A stretch of DNA of 64,000 bases from Pempheris klunzingeri (Eukaryota > Chordata > Actinopteri > Acropomatiformes > Pempheridae). Position numbers and translations under genes: made by a program. The stretch's first letter is position 1. Each line of letters opens with the position of its first letter. The stretch spans positions 15,437,788 to 15,501,787 of the forward strand of contig NC_092020.1 in the NCBI RefSeq assembly GCF_042242105.1, written 5' to 3'. Below, piece by piece: positions 30,226 through 42,311 of this stretch. The notes under the pieces are model-generated. The model ran no database searches. It was given only the letters and a program-made list of their open reading frames with translations, and was not told the origin of the DNA.

Positions 30226-33200
30226 AGGTTTGACAATGTGTCAAGGCCGTAATTATGTGTACTGGCATATGATAGGGATGGGCACAGCTCCAGAAATCCA
30301 TTCCATTCAGTTTCAGCATCACACTCTGCAGGTAAGTTTTCACAGAAAGAAAGTCCTAGCAAAGAGATTTAAAAATAAGTAGATATTTTCTAAACTCCTA
30401 CACTTAATATTTCACTGAGTAATTGTTACAAACTTTAAAAATAAGTAAACTGCCTTTATTATCTCACTTGTGGCTCAGAATCATTCAAATGAACAAATGC
30501 CTCTTTAAGATAAGTTTTATTTGCTGGAAATACTGTGCTAAGACTGACATTGCAGAAGAATTCAGTTACAAGGGTTGACAGGCATACACATACAGTCTAA
30601 CAGCTTTAAACGGTATTTGTTATAGAGATTTTAAAAGCTTATTTAAAGGAGTGTTTCGCCATTTTTGGAAATGTGCTTTCTTTCTGAGAGCTAGATGGAG
30701 GAGCTGGAGCCAGGAGCATTAAGACCTTAGCCTCAGCACTAAGACTGGAAGTAGGGGGGAGCAACAAGCCCTGCTCTCTCCAAAGTTCCAAAGCACAACT
30801 TCCAGCATCTCTAAAGCTCATTTACATTTAAACCAAATGCACACACACACACACAGACACACACAAGAATGGTATCAATCTTCTCATTCAACTCATGGCA
30901 AGGCAGAAAATAAGAGTATATCCCAAATTTAGATGATGATGATGCAAAGACAGAATATTCTTTTGCTTTGCCCGTCACAACCAAAATAATCATTTTCTGT
31001 TCTTTTTTTAGGTGTTGACCCACCGTAAAGTCACCATGGAGGTGACTCCTATGACATTCATCACTGCAGAAATGAAACCTGCTACTATTGGCCAATTCCT
31101 TATCAGCTGCCAGATACATGCTCACCGCCATGGTAAGAAAGGCCCAATAAGTCTCTTAGACCAATCGTAATCTGTTTCACTAATCAAATGAATGCATCTA
31201 TTTAAATGGTGATTCTGATTGTTACTGTGCACTACTGCTCTACCCAGATGGTATGAACGCTTTGTTCACGGTGGAGAAATGCCCTGACCCTGTTATTCTG
31301 CCGGGACCTGACCTACGTAAGGTCAAACACGAGGATTACAACGGTGAAGATTACGAAGACTTTGATGATTTGTTCAACACCGTAAACTTCCAGCCTAAGA
31401 AACCACAAGTGCAAGCCAGAGCTAGCGGGAGGATGGTGCCTAAAATCTGGGAGCATTACATCGCCATTGAAGAGGACACGTGGGACTACGCACCTCATCT
31501 TAAGCCCACAGACAGGTAGGAAGGATGAGTAGAGGTAGGAAGAAGAGGGTGTGAGTCACTGAGTTGATTTGAATTGATTGATTTCTTTTCTCTTTGACAC
31601 ATCAGTGAGTTGCAGTCTGGATATTTGCCTGCAGCTCCCCATCACCTGGACTACAAGTATAAAAAGGCCGTGTATGTGGAATACACGGATGGATCTTTCA
31701 CTCAGAGGAAGAACCCCACAAAAACACTGCTGGGTCCTCTTCTGAAAGGAACAGTCAATGATCAAATCCATGTGAGTCAAATTTGGAGAAAGAAAATATG
31801 AAAAATTACCTTTTGTGCATAATACTGATGTCCCGTTTGTTTGAATTGTGTCTCCAGATCACTTTAAGAAATCTGGCCAGTCGTCCTTTCAATATCTACC
31901 CCAGTGGCCTTACCAAGATCTTCCCACTGCAGAGATCCACAAATAGTAAGCTTAAGCATCCCCATAAACCAACAGACAAAGCCCGTAATTCAACAGAAAT
32001 TAGAATTTTATTGTCATGTTATAATTCTAATGTTTCAATTATTTTGCTCTTTGGTATGTTGTCTTACTCTCTGCAGAGAAGGCCTTGCGCTCCATGGGAG
32101 TGTCCCCCAACAGTACGTTTGGCTACGTGTGGAGCCTGACAACAGATGATGGGCCCTTGGAGGGAGACCCCCAGTGTCTGACCCGGCTATATCAGAGCAC
32201 TGTCTCCCCAGACAGGGACTTGGCCTCCGGGCTGGTGGGCACCCTGCTCATCTGCAAGTACAACGCCTTTGACACCAGAGGACGCCTGGTGAGGAGAACG
32301 TTTATGTAATGTTGTAATGTTATGCACTTTTTACAGAGGAAGTATTTGAAAAATTCTTTCAACATGCAAAAAGTTGCAAGCTGTAATTGTCTCTCACACG
32401 CACTAATGTAATATAATACCATGCATCTCTTTTACTGAATCTGTTGTTACACGCAGTTGGCCCCAGATAAAGAGTGGAGCCTGATATTTGCTGTGTTTGA
32501 TGAGAACAGAAGTTGGTACATGAACGAAAACATGCAGAAGTCCAGCCAGAACTCCTCCAACAGCACAGATCCTGAATTCTACAACTCCAATGTCATTTAC
32601 AGTAGGTTCACCTCAGACTCACATTCGTATTTTTACTTTTAAGCAGTTGTCATTGGAATAACAATCACTTCTGAACACAGTGAAATATGGACAAGGATAA
32701 AACAACAGAGGTGCTCTGAGCACTTTTTTTCTAGCCAATATTCACTTTCTTTTAGCTCACCTTTTGGTCTTCACCAACTCCTGAAGGAAATATCTGGTTC
32801 TTTAGCTGTTAAATACTCCACTATGTTCATCAGCTACTTGCTGTTTTTGTCTTTCTGCTGCTTGGTTCTGAGCAGGTAGTGTACAGTGCGTTTTTAGAGA
32901 TTTTTCCCTGAAAACAGCTGCCTGTTGTGGCCGAAAACAATACTATGAGAGCGCTGAGAACTGTTGAGAACGTTGAACAATACATTTATGGACCACACAG
33001 CTAAACTGTGAGCTGAAACTCGCTACAATGCTCTGTAAAGCCGAGAGGAGCTGCAGATAAGGAATAATTTTCTGTAGGACCGTCACTGCAGGCAACCCAG
33101 TTGCAAATTACTACATAGTTTTACATTGTCATTTGATACATTGTCATGAGAAAACTATCGATTACAGCCACTTTAAACTGATTATGGGGCGGCTGTGGCT

Positions 33201-36200
33201 CCAAGGTAGAGCGGTTTGTCCGCAAGATGGAAGACTGACATTTTGATTCCTGGCTCCTCCAAGTTCCTCCATTGAAGTGTTATTGGACAAGATGCTTAAC
33301 CTCATATTGTTCAAGCACTGAACTGCAAATTGCCCAACTTGTGCTTCAGTGAGTGATTCTGTGTGTGAATGGTTAGTCTCCCTCTAATGTGCAGATTAGC
33401 ACCTTGCATGGTAACCCCTGCCATCAGTGTATGAATTGCATGTGAGCTGGTGAATATGAATGTAGTGTTAAAACACTTTGAGTGTTCTGTCTAGGAAGGT
33501 GCTACACAAGTACAGTTCATTTACCATTCTGTCTGTATGAAACCGATCCTGAGACAGAAATTGCTTCATTTCTTTTTGTTGTTATTTGTGGTTCAGTAAA
33601 ACCAGCCCATTAATACATTGAGCCATAAAACCATCAATTTTAAAGACTGTGAATGTCCCTTTACGTCCAGGTGTAAACGGCATCATGTTCAGCGGGCGTC
33701 AGTTTGTCATGTGTAAAACTGACGTCACCTTCTGGCACGTGGCCAGTGTGGGCACCCAGAGTGACTTCCTCTCTGTTTACTTCACGGGAAACCTCTTTGA
33801 GTACCAAGGCCTCTACCAGTCCGTCCTCACCCTCTTCCCCATGACTGGCAAGACCGTTCCCATGGAAACTGAGCTGATGGGTAAGACTGAAGTTTTATTC
33901 ATTTAAGCCTCTTTCTCAGACTAATTTACCCAAGCAACTTTTAGCTGGAAGTTAGATCTCAGCATTATTTCTAGAATGCTGTAATCAAATAAAACATGAA
34001 CACAAAAGACGCATCATACCATCAGAGAAAGAAGTCTGGGTGCAGTAGAGACACGCTGCTTTCCTGAAGCACTGCTATGTATCCATTCTGAGAAATAAGA
34101 CAGTGGCATATCCTGACTTATGGACGCACATTAACGCATCAGAGCTTACACAGAAGTCAATGGGTGTAGGTATGTTGCTCTTGATATTAATGCTTGTCTT
34201 TGTCCCCTGCCAGGTGAGTGGGAGATCAGTGCCTTCGACGGCAGTCTGAAGAGCCAGGGGATGAGCATCCATTACACCGTTCGCCCTTGTGATAACGGAG
34301 AAATCCCACTAGTTGATCGTGAAAGGGATGATGATGATATCTCTGACTACATTGATCAACCGCATCTACAGCCGAGGGGCAGAAGATCTCAAAATCACAC
34401 AGTGTTGGTTCGAGTGTGTAAGAAACCCCTCGCTAACAACAATACTCAATTAGTAAACACCTCTGGTCAAAATGCCACTAATGATAAAACCGAGGAGAGT
34501 GTAAATGGACAGTCAGCATGTCAGCTGAAGAAAGTGACAGTAGCATCACCTGACATGGTGTCAGAGGGAGGAATTCCACAGGAAATCTTGGAGGCAATAG
34601 AGAGAGATGAGGAGTGGACAGTTTATCAGAATGGGACTGAACCTGCAGGAGAGAGAGGTGACCGGCAGAGAAGACAGGCCGAGGGCAACTGGACAGATGT
34701 AGATATCAGTTCTGGAGCCTCAGAAAATCAAGGAACTGTGATAGAGATTAGAGAACAGGCTGTGCAAAATAGGACTGACACTAGTGCTGAGGTAAACGCT
34801 GAGGAAAGCCGCGAAATGCCAAGTGCAAATAATGGGACAAATGGAGAGCTTGAAGAGAGCAACGAGATCTTACCGAACAGCAATCTGCCGAACAAAGTGT
34901 CAAGTGTAGAAGTAATCACTTCGGAGGAGATAAATGAAAACCATGTTCAGTCTAAACCTGAGCGACTTACAGTGGATCTGCTGGATCTGGACTACAACTT
35001 CACTGCTGATAACAATAGCACAACAGGGATTGATCTATCGCTGGAGTATGATGACTACACCCGAGAGGTACTATTTTCTCTGTGTGTATGTCTTCTTTAC
35101 ACTCATTAAGTGCATATAATTCTGCTTGTTGGATATAAAGTGCCACAAATCAGAACACTTCGTCCTCATACACAGCAAATGTAATTTTTTTTCACAGGAG
35201 AACGGCACATCAGATGTATTCGCCACAGATTACATGGACCTGCGCTCTGGAGGGATCAGATACCGCCTTTACTACATTGCTGCAGAGGAGATCACCTGGG
35301 ACTACGGCATCAGAAAACCACATCAGCTCATCAAACCCAGGCAGGAATAATATTTCATCCACACTTGTGTGAAGGACTTTAAAAGAACTGAGAAGTGACA
35401 TTTTGTGAAATAGGCTCAGTCACTGAGAAGATGAACTATCCACATGTCTGTGTGTTAAGTGTAGAGCAATAGTCTGGGGATTATTAGTTTAGTTTAACAC
35501 TAAAGAGTGGAAGCAGGCACAAACAGCTAGCCTCGCTGCTGAAGTTCAAAAAAATCTGCGTACCAGCAATTCTAAAGCAACATGTTGTAACCCGTTTGTT
35601 TAAACTGTACACAAACAGAAATGTGAAAATGACAATTGTCTACCAACTCTGGCTCCACACTTTATGCACAGACATGAAAGTTTTATCAATCTTCTCATCG
35701 AACTCTCACCAAGAAACCAAATAAGTGTATTAGCGTGTTTCCCAAAATTTCCCAAAGTACTTCTTTATACTATTTTCTCCTCCACTATTGTCATTACAAA
35801 AGACAGAATAGTTGCATCTGGCATATTCCCCTGTTATAAAATCCTGTCTGTGAGAGTTACAAATCGTTGTGTGATAAGCCGTTAAGACACATTAATTTGT
35901 TACTCCAACTGGATCGTATTTCATTGTCTCAGTACAAAGTCTCACATTGTTTTAATGCACGGCTGTTTCATTCTGAATCCCTGCTTAGTCTAGTTTTATA
36001 TTTGTCTGAAATTTTGTGATTTTTTTTCTTTCTTTGGACGATTTTGATCTTTGATAGCAACTAGGACATTTGACAACTAGGTTTTGGGCAAAATGAACAT
36101 TATTTACCAGTATTACCTGTAGTTGTTGTCCATTATTGGTCAAAGAGCACTAAATAATTCTCTCATAACATTCTCATATCATAGCATTTTCCAGTCTAAT

Positions 36201-39200
36201 CAGTGTTTAAAGCTGCAGTATTGATTGGACTCGTCTTTAGAGAGATGCGTCGAGGAATGAGGAAGTTCCTGCCAGAGTATAAGAAGGTGGTGTATCGAGC
36301 CTACTGGGACAAAGACTTCCTACGTCCTGTAGGCAGAGGGGAGCTCCAGGAGCACCTGGGAATCCTGGGACCTTTCATCAGAGCTGAGATTAATGATCTC
36401 CTCACTGTAAGTGATACTGTAGCAAAATAAAAGAATATGCAACCGATGTTTTTCTGTTGCTTATCTATTTCCACTGTGACTATTTTCAGTGTTCATGAAA
36501 CATGAAAATACATTTGAACACTAGTGATGTTTCATGAAACAACTGACTTGAGATGTTTTTTTCCCTCTTTGTCTTATTCAAGGTGGTCTTTAAGAACAAG
36601 GCATCCAGGCCTTACTCCTTTCACCTTCAGGGAGTCTATGACCGCAGCCAAGGGGCCGGCGTTGCCCAAACCCACACCTCCTCTGCACCACTCGGTGTCC
36701 CAGGAGAGCCCGTGGCTCCTGGGGAGGCACAGACCTATAACTGGAGAATAACCAAGAAGCAAGGACCAACTGATACTGAATTCGACTGCAAGACTGGGGC
36801 TTACTACTCCACTGTGGACAAGGTGTGTATAGGTCTTCACCAATATTATAGCATTTGGTGATCAGAGGATCTGGGGTTTGATCCTCGTCCATTTACCATA
36901 GGTGTTACAGCTTTATCTTCCGTGTATGTACAGCATGTACTGTTTGTGTGTGCTCAGAGAAAACAAATATTTCTTTACCATGTTCCAGGAGAGAGACCTT
37001 CATTCAGGTCTGATTGGTCCGCTGGTGATCTGTAAGTCCGGGACCCTGAAGACTCGCCAGAACACGCAGCCAGGCGTCCAAGAGTTCTCCCTTCTCTTCC
37101 ACACCTTTGATGAAACTAAAAGCTGGTACCTGGAGGAGAGCCTGCAGCGGCACTGTGTTCCACCCTGTCAGGTCAACACTGAGGATCCCTGGTACCACAT
37201 CAGCAATAAGTTTGCAGGTGGAGATAATAATGCTCATTGTTGGCCTTTTGTTGTAATTAACATACTGTAGTTTTTTTCAATTGCTCAGAAATAACTCCTG
37301 TGCTTTTCCTCAGCAATAAACGGCTATGTGGCAGAAACACTTCCTGGTCTGTTGGTCACACAGCACAAGGTAGTCAGGTGGCACCTGCTGAATGTAGGAA
37401 GTGACGGAGAGTACCACGCTGTACACTTCCATGGTTTACCTTTCACTGTTCACACTGAGCAGGAACACCGGATGGGGGTCTACAACCTCTTCCCTGGTAA
37501 ACACACCCACACATGTATACACACTGTGTTTCATATTTGTATTACTTTATATACAGTTCATTGATACATATTTACATGTCACTCTACTGCAAACTCTCTT
37601 TCTCCCTCTCATATAATACACGTATAAAAAAATGCAAAATGAAATAGATGTTTATAGAATAGATGTTTTTGCACCGTTTCAGTCAAAAGGAGTCAATGTC
37701 AATAATACATCTGTTCTGTTTTCTTGCATTTTACAGTACTTTGTGGAGTACATTACTACAATCTTCAAGTTTTTGATTAAACCCACATTAGCCTAATTTT
37801 CCTCCTCAGGAATTTGTGTATGTTTAAATAAATTTACCACTCTCTTCATTTAATATCAGTCAGTCTCACAGTTTTTCTGACTAAGTTTATATTAAACAAA
37901 AGCCCTGTTAGACAGCAGGAACAAGAGCAGTTTCCTGGCCTAATCTTATGAAACTCGACAGTGTTTAGCTGAAAAAACCCAGAAAGAAAACAGAAAATAA
38001 TAACTTCCATCATTTTCTCATCTATATTTTAAATCATCAGCGAAAACTACTTCTTGACTATTACTTCATGTATTGCATTGCTCTGTGTCACCCAGGAGTG
38101 TTTGGCACAGTGGAGATGAGACCCCCCACAGTTGGCACATGGCTGGTGGAGTGCACTATAGGAGAGTACCAGCTGGCCGGCATGAGGGCCAAACTACTAG
38201 TCTATGATCCAAGTAGGTACACACTGTGTCACACATCTGTTAAGAATACTATATTATTCACATTTATAACGTAAAATGATATATGATCAAATCAATAACC
38301 AGAGACAATCACTAATGGTAGGTTTACTGTAGATTTAATTTTCATTTTTCAGCCATGCTTTAGGAATGGCAATGCCTGTGTTGGTGTGTCTCCAACATAG
38401 GCTGAAGGATGAATCCCAGTGATTTTGGCATTCCACTGATTTTTTTTTTTAATGCCACAAATAGGTCAAAATTGACACTTTTCCAACAGCACAGTTCATG
38501 AAATGAGTATATATTAAGTGCAAGTGTTTGTACTTAAGTACAGTTCTAAGGTACTAATAATAATTAGTAATTTTAGATTAGATAATTTAGAGTTTTGTGC
38601 TACTATTATATTATACTATTATATTATATTTCAACCCCACTACATTTCAAAGTATTTTAAATATTGTACTTTTTAATCTACTACATTTATCTGAAATCTA
38701 TATTAGTTACTTTGCAGATTTCAGCATCTACAATGATCCTACTAAATTAAGATACCTGACATTATAAAAAAATTGTAAAATTAAAAAAAAGGAACAGTGG
38801 CAAAGCCCATTCTGGTGTGCAATGAGAATTTTTACTTCTATGCTTTTAGTACATTCTACTGATAATTTTTAATTAAGTAAGGTTTTGAATGCAGGACTTT
38901 TGCTTGTACCAGATTATTTTCAAATTGTAGAGTTGCTACATTTACTGAAGTAAAATACGCTACTGCACACTGCAGCACGCTAACAGTGCACAGCTGAGAC
39001 ACGTATACATGGGTGTGGTAAAGTACAGACGGATGAAATCTGTTGAAATCTGCTGTTGAAATCTGTGCTGTGTCTGAGTGTGTAACTGAGCCTGTCCTGC
39101 TCGAGTCGGAGATGTCCTATAAAATGGTCAAAACTTATTTTTCCCTGAGCATCTAAGAATAGCAAAGTAATGAACAGCAACTCATTATTTGATTTTGTTG

Positions 39201-40802
39201 GTGTGTAATGAGCGAAACAGCCACATGGAGCAGCTGGTGTGGCTGTAGATTCTTGGTCTTTTTCAAGAAATGAAATTTTGCAACACTAGGAACTGGATTA
39301 AACGCTCTTGTCACTGCACTTTGAAGTGTTTCATCACATAGTATGAATTCTGTCAGAGGCTTTCCCAACAGTTTCCAAACTGTTAAGCATTTTGTTATTG
39401 TGTAATTCTTGGGGCTTTTTAATTAATGAGGATGTCCCATATTACTACGTCTAATATCTGAGGTAAATCTGTAAAGTCACATATGTCATCAGATGCAAAA
39501 ATGTCAAAATAGACAATAGAATGTATAGTTTTGTGTTGCTTTAGTTGGAGCTTTGAAGTGAAAGTTATGTACTCCTGGAAATTAAACATGCATTACTGAG
39601 CTTTAATTTTCTCATATTGACATGTAGGCTGTGTCATGCCTTTGGGGATGAAATCAGGAAGGATTGAAGATTCCCAGATCACAGCATCAGATCACATAGG
39701 TAAGACAGTGTTTTTAATTTAACTGGACAAACACACCAAGAAGACCCTTAATACCTGCAGAGACCGGAGGCAATTAACACAAATACCCAGTGCACTGAGA
39801 ATGGATATATCCCAGTCTTGTGGCCGAAATGCAGCTTTATGTAATCTGAAAACCTGGAAATCACCTGCAGTGAGTCAGATTATAACTGTGTTTACACATG
39901 TGTGTCCAGATAATTGGCAGCCAGGGTTGGCGAGGCTGGAGCAGTCTGGTTATATCAACGCTTGGATGGGCAGGAACAAAATGTCATGGATACAGGTTAG
40001 ACATGCAGCCTTTGTCCTGTTACCATTTGTACACTATTTATTGCTCACTGTATATGCTACATTATATAGTGTACAGAGCACCTATTGCAAGAGCTGAATT
40101 GAATGTGCAGATGTAAAGCTGAAATAGAGTGCAGTGAAGTGTAATGCACTGTGTGTGTCATTAGGTCGACCTCCAGAGGCCCACCCTGCTGCATGGTGTG
40201 CAGACGCAGGGAGTCAGAGCAAAGCTGAGGGACAACTACGTCACAATCTTTAAGGTCTCCTACAGCCTGGACCAGGAGACCTGGACCACTTACAGAGGAC
40301 CTGGACCAATTACAGAGGACAGGCAGAGCAAAGTATGTCCTCCACTGTGATACACACATACTGTATATCTGTACCAGTACATATATTCCTCAGATAAACA
40401 GATAAATAGATTATGTGACATTTCTTCAAAAATTTCAGGGGAAAAATGCAGCTCCAACAATCTGCTTCCTGTCTCATTTTGGGAGCTCTGAAGAAGATGG
40501 ACCTTCTCCATTTGTAGACTAGTTACGTGACATACAGTGCGATCCTTTAAGTATGAGATTAACTGTTTGTGTGGCTCCGTTTTTAGATATTTTATGGCAA
40601 CATGGACAGCTTCAAGGTGAAACACAACACCTTCTCTCCACCATTTGTGGCTCGCTACATCAGGATTCAACCATTAGACTTTATACAAAAGCCTGCTCTC
40701 CGTCTGGAGCTGCTGGGCTGCGATCTCAACAGTGAGTTGCACTAAACAACAGCAGCATTTACTGACTTGATTTTACTGTATGAAAGTCCTGAGAATGACT
40801 CT

Positions 40803-40837
<35 letters not shown>

Positions 40838-42252
40838 CCAGGCTGCTCTCTCCCTCTCGGGCTCTCGGGCAAGAGGAGACTGATTCCTGACACCAGCTTT
40901 AGTGCCTCCTCATTTTATTCATCTCTGCTGCGTAGCTGGACCCCCAGCCTCGCCCGCCTCCATGAGGAAGGCAGCGCCAATGCATGGAGGCCAAAGGTGA
41001 ACACAAATACACAAACACTGTACACACATGCTAAATCTGTATCATTGGTAAACAGATAACTCAGTAAACTTTCACTTGGGTTGCGACAGTCTGTTATCAA
41101 CTTTTCTTGTACTAACAGACAGAGTGAGGGTTGTATGACGTGACAGTGAGGGAAGTAGATCTGGCTGGACATTTGGGCAAATATGTTTTATAATGCTGAG
41201 AGTTAGATAAGAAGATAGACACTACTCTCATATCTGAAGGTACAACTAGGAAATGGTTAGATTAGCTTTGCATCAAGACCAGAAGCAGAGGGAAGCAGCT
41301 GGCCTTCCTCATTGGTTGAAAGTTTTCAAGTCTGTATTGTATTAGCTGTATTAGGAACCAGTGAATAGTTGTTACCCTTTCACTCTCCTCTCTCTATCCA
41401 TTTATTATTTTTCCCTGTAGGTCCTCCTCTTCTACTCAGCTTATCATTTTCACACTTTGCAGCACTGAACTGCAGAGGTGTGACCTGTCCTTCTGTCAAA
41501 CTGTTAAGCTGTTATTTAGGGTCACACGCCAAACAGTGGCACTTGTGATCCATGGATGAAGGTCAACCACTGTGGACAAACTATTATCAGGAGCACTGTC
41601 CTAAAAGGGCTGTGGCGGGCTAAACAGATGACCTCCGATAAAGAAAGATTTCCCTGTTTCTGCATGTCCTTAGAGATTTGCACAGATTTTCATTGTTCTC
41701 GAACAGGAAAACTTCTTGCACACTTGTTCCAGGATACAGAATAAAATGGGATGGACCTTGATTTACTTTTTCTTGTTTATAAAAATGTGGGAAGTTTGAT
41801 TTTTAGACAGGTTTTAAAAGTTTAAATGGGAAAATGGTGCTTGGCTCTCCTCACGCTGAGTCATTTTTGTTTGTTGGGACTCATCCTGTAGCCAAGCAAC
41901 TCTCCCCTTGTAAATCAAAACCTAAAGGGATGAAAATGGAAAAAAAAACAAAAAAAAAACACCCACATTCACAGTTCATGTAGTTTTGCCTTGTGCGGCA
42001 GTTTCATGTTAGTGGAAAAAAGATGCATTGCCAGAAACATTTTCCTAGTTTACAAGTTTCCTAGTCATCTAAGAACACTTGTAACGTGGGAGAGGAAGTG
42101 GAGTGGAGTTGCCTTTGGCCATCGCTACATCTGTTTTTCTTTTCTTTTCCTTTAATTTCCTTTATTCATATTTCATTCAGAAGCTGGTATCTTTTTTTTT
42201 AACTTCCTTCTTTTTGTTTGATATTTACACTTTTGTATTTCCAGACATATTA

Positions 42253-42311
<59 letters not shown>

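Larger units (their letters stand above)
27055..33880 (+). other. f8: f8 heavy-chain exons (A1-A2)
   Basis: Exons: 27055-27242, 27516-27613, 27925-28047, 29552-29764, 29884-30066, 30228-30331, 31012-31132, 31248-31515, 31606-31771, 31858-31945, 32077-32288, 32457-32601, 33671-33880. A1 shows VEIGWDY, YREYTDSTY, GLIGALLICK and YWHMIGMGTAPE. An acidic linker rich in Asp, Glu and Tyr (EDYNGEDYEDFDD) leads to QVQAR-ASGR, the likely thrombin cut between A1 and A2 at Arg401. A2 begins with IWEHYIAIEEDTWDYAP and includes FAVFDENRSWY and VGTQSDFLSVYFTGN. Compared with the human gene as I remember it, exons 5 and 6 are fused (183 bp) and exon 7 is split (104 plus 121 bp). All junctions are GT-AG. Confidence 0.9.
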
